Below are positions 63,910 through 64,000 of a DNA stretch of 64,000 nt, one piece after another; the stretch's first letter is position 1, and each line of letters starts with the position of its first letter. The notes beneath the pieces were generated by a model. It worked only from the letters and a program-made list of their open reading frames with translations. It was not told where the DNA came from and did not search any database. The DNA is taken from positions 106,342-170,341 of the forward strand of contig JAICUB010000009.1 in assembly GCA_025936045.1 (NCBI GenBank), read 5' to 3'. Both the position numbers and the translations under genes were made by a program. Origin of the DNA: Polyangiaceae bacterium. Lineage in GTDB: Bacteria > Myxococcota_A > Polyangia > Polyangiales > Polyangiaceae.

Positions 63910-64000
63910 TCACGACGGCAGCAGCGCGCCGAGCTTGCGCCACTCGCCGACGGCCAGGACGTTTGCCTTGGCGATGCGGCGGAAGTCCGCCGAGAGGCGC
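63910..64000 (-). CDS. C-terminus of a gene running off the window
   Basis: On the minus strand the last 29 codons read to a TGA at 63910-63912, ending RIAKANVLAVGEWRKLGALLPS-like residues. The product is not recognisable from this piece. It is convergent with the preceding lipoprotein gene, 99 nt apart. Confidence 0.5.
   Translation of the reverse strand, partial: RLSADFRRIAKANVLAVGEWRKLGALLPS

Overview
The window is G+C-rich DNA (by eye roughly two thirds G+C) packed with genes on both strands and carrying no recognisable rRNA, tRNA, CRISPR array or insertion sequence. The gene content points to a myxobacterium (Myxococcota, probably Polyangia-like). The clues are a Ser/Thr kinase grouped with a TPR protein and a Cys-rich secreted protein, many Gly/Ser/Pro-rich lipoproteins with clear lipoboxes, MopE-type and PHM-like secreted proteins, c-type haem motifs on lipoproteins, an RHS giant, and several two-component regulators. 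This assignment is inference from gene families, not from a marker gene.

Layout. 1-4.1 kb: the end of a sigma-54 activator, a cytosolic histidine kinase and a PAS-kinase-receiver hybrid. 4.2-6 kb: an orphan groEL behind a perfect 15-bp inverted repeat. 6.2-9.9 kb (minus): Ser/Thr kinase, TPR protein and Cys-rich repeat protein. 10-10.4 kb: a small cytochrome-like lipoprotein. 10.6-19 kb (minus): a long run comprising a coiled-coil lipoprotein and a LysM protein; then a small unknown protein, a cytochrome c assembly protein (ccsA/hemX type), hemA, hemC and a DUF922-type protease; then a lipoprotein and gcvPB. 19.1-25.8 kb: pssA, a beta-propeller haem lipoprotein, a Uma2-type nuclease with heptad repeats, an ABC-F ATPase and a thioredoxin-like lipoprotein. 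25.9-33.3 kb (minus): an adaptor and two RND pumps (MdtABC-like order). 33.5-36.4 kb: three secreted proteins, the last a PHM-like protein with degenerate copper ligands. 36.5-38.8 kb: a conserved protein of unknown function and purU. 38.9-47.6 kb: a 1982-residue RHS lipoprotein coupled to a protein built of 108-residue PPC-like repeats. 47.8-50.6 kb: a propeller lipoprotein and a MopE-like protein. 50.6-55.7 kb: a glutathione peroxidase divergent from the helicase Lhr. 55.7-57.6 kb: a nucleotidyltransferase with a small overlapping partner, a HipA-like kinase and a 20-bp palindrome. 58.1-63.0 kb: a copper P-type ATPase divergent from a multicopper oxidase and an outer-membrane efflux protein. 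63.2-64 kb: a small lipoprotein and the end of a further gene.

How genes work together. Translational coupling is pervasive: stop and start codons overlap by 1-4 nt in the haem block, the LysM pair, the RND set, the RHS/PPC pair, the propeller/MopE pair, the ABC-F/thioredoxin pair and the oxidase/efflux pair. The haem block couples tetrapyrrole synthesis (HemA, HemC) to cytochrome c assembly. The copper block combines export from the cytoplasm (CopA), Cu(I) oxidation in the periplasm and a TolC-type outer-membrane protein.

The least explained parts are the RHS/PPC pair, the Cys-rich protein behind the kinase, the PHM-like protein, the inverted repeat upstream of groEL, the toxin-antitoxin-like cassette and the ATGT-N8-ACAT palindrome.
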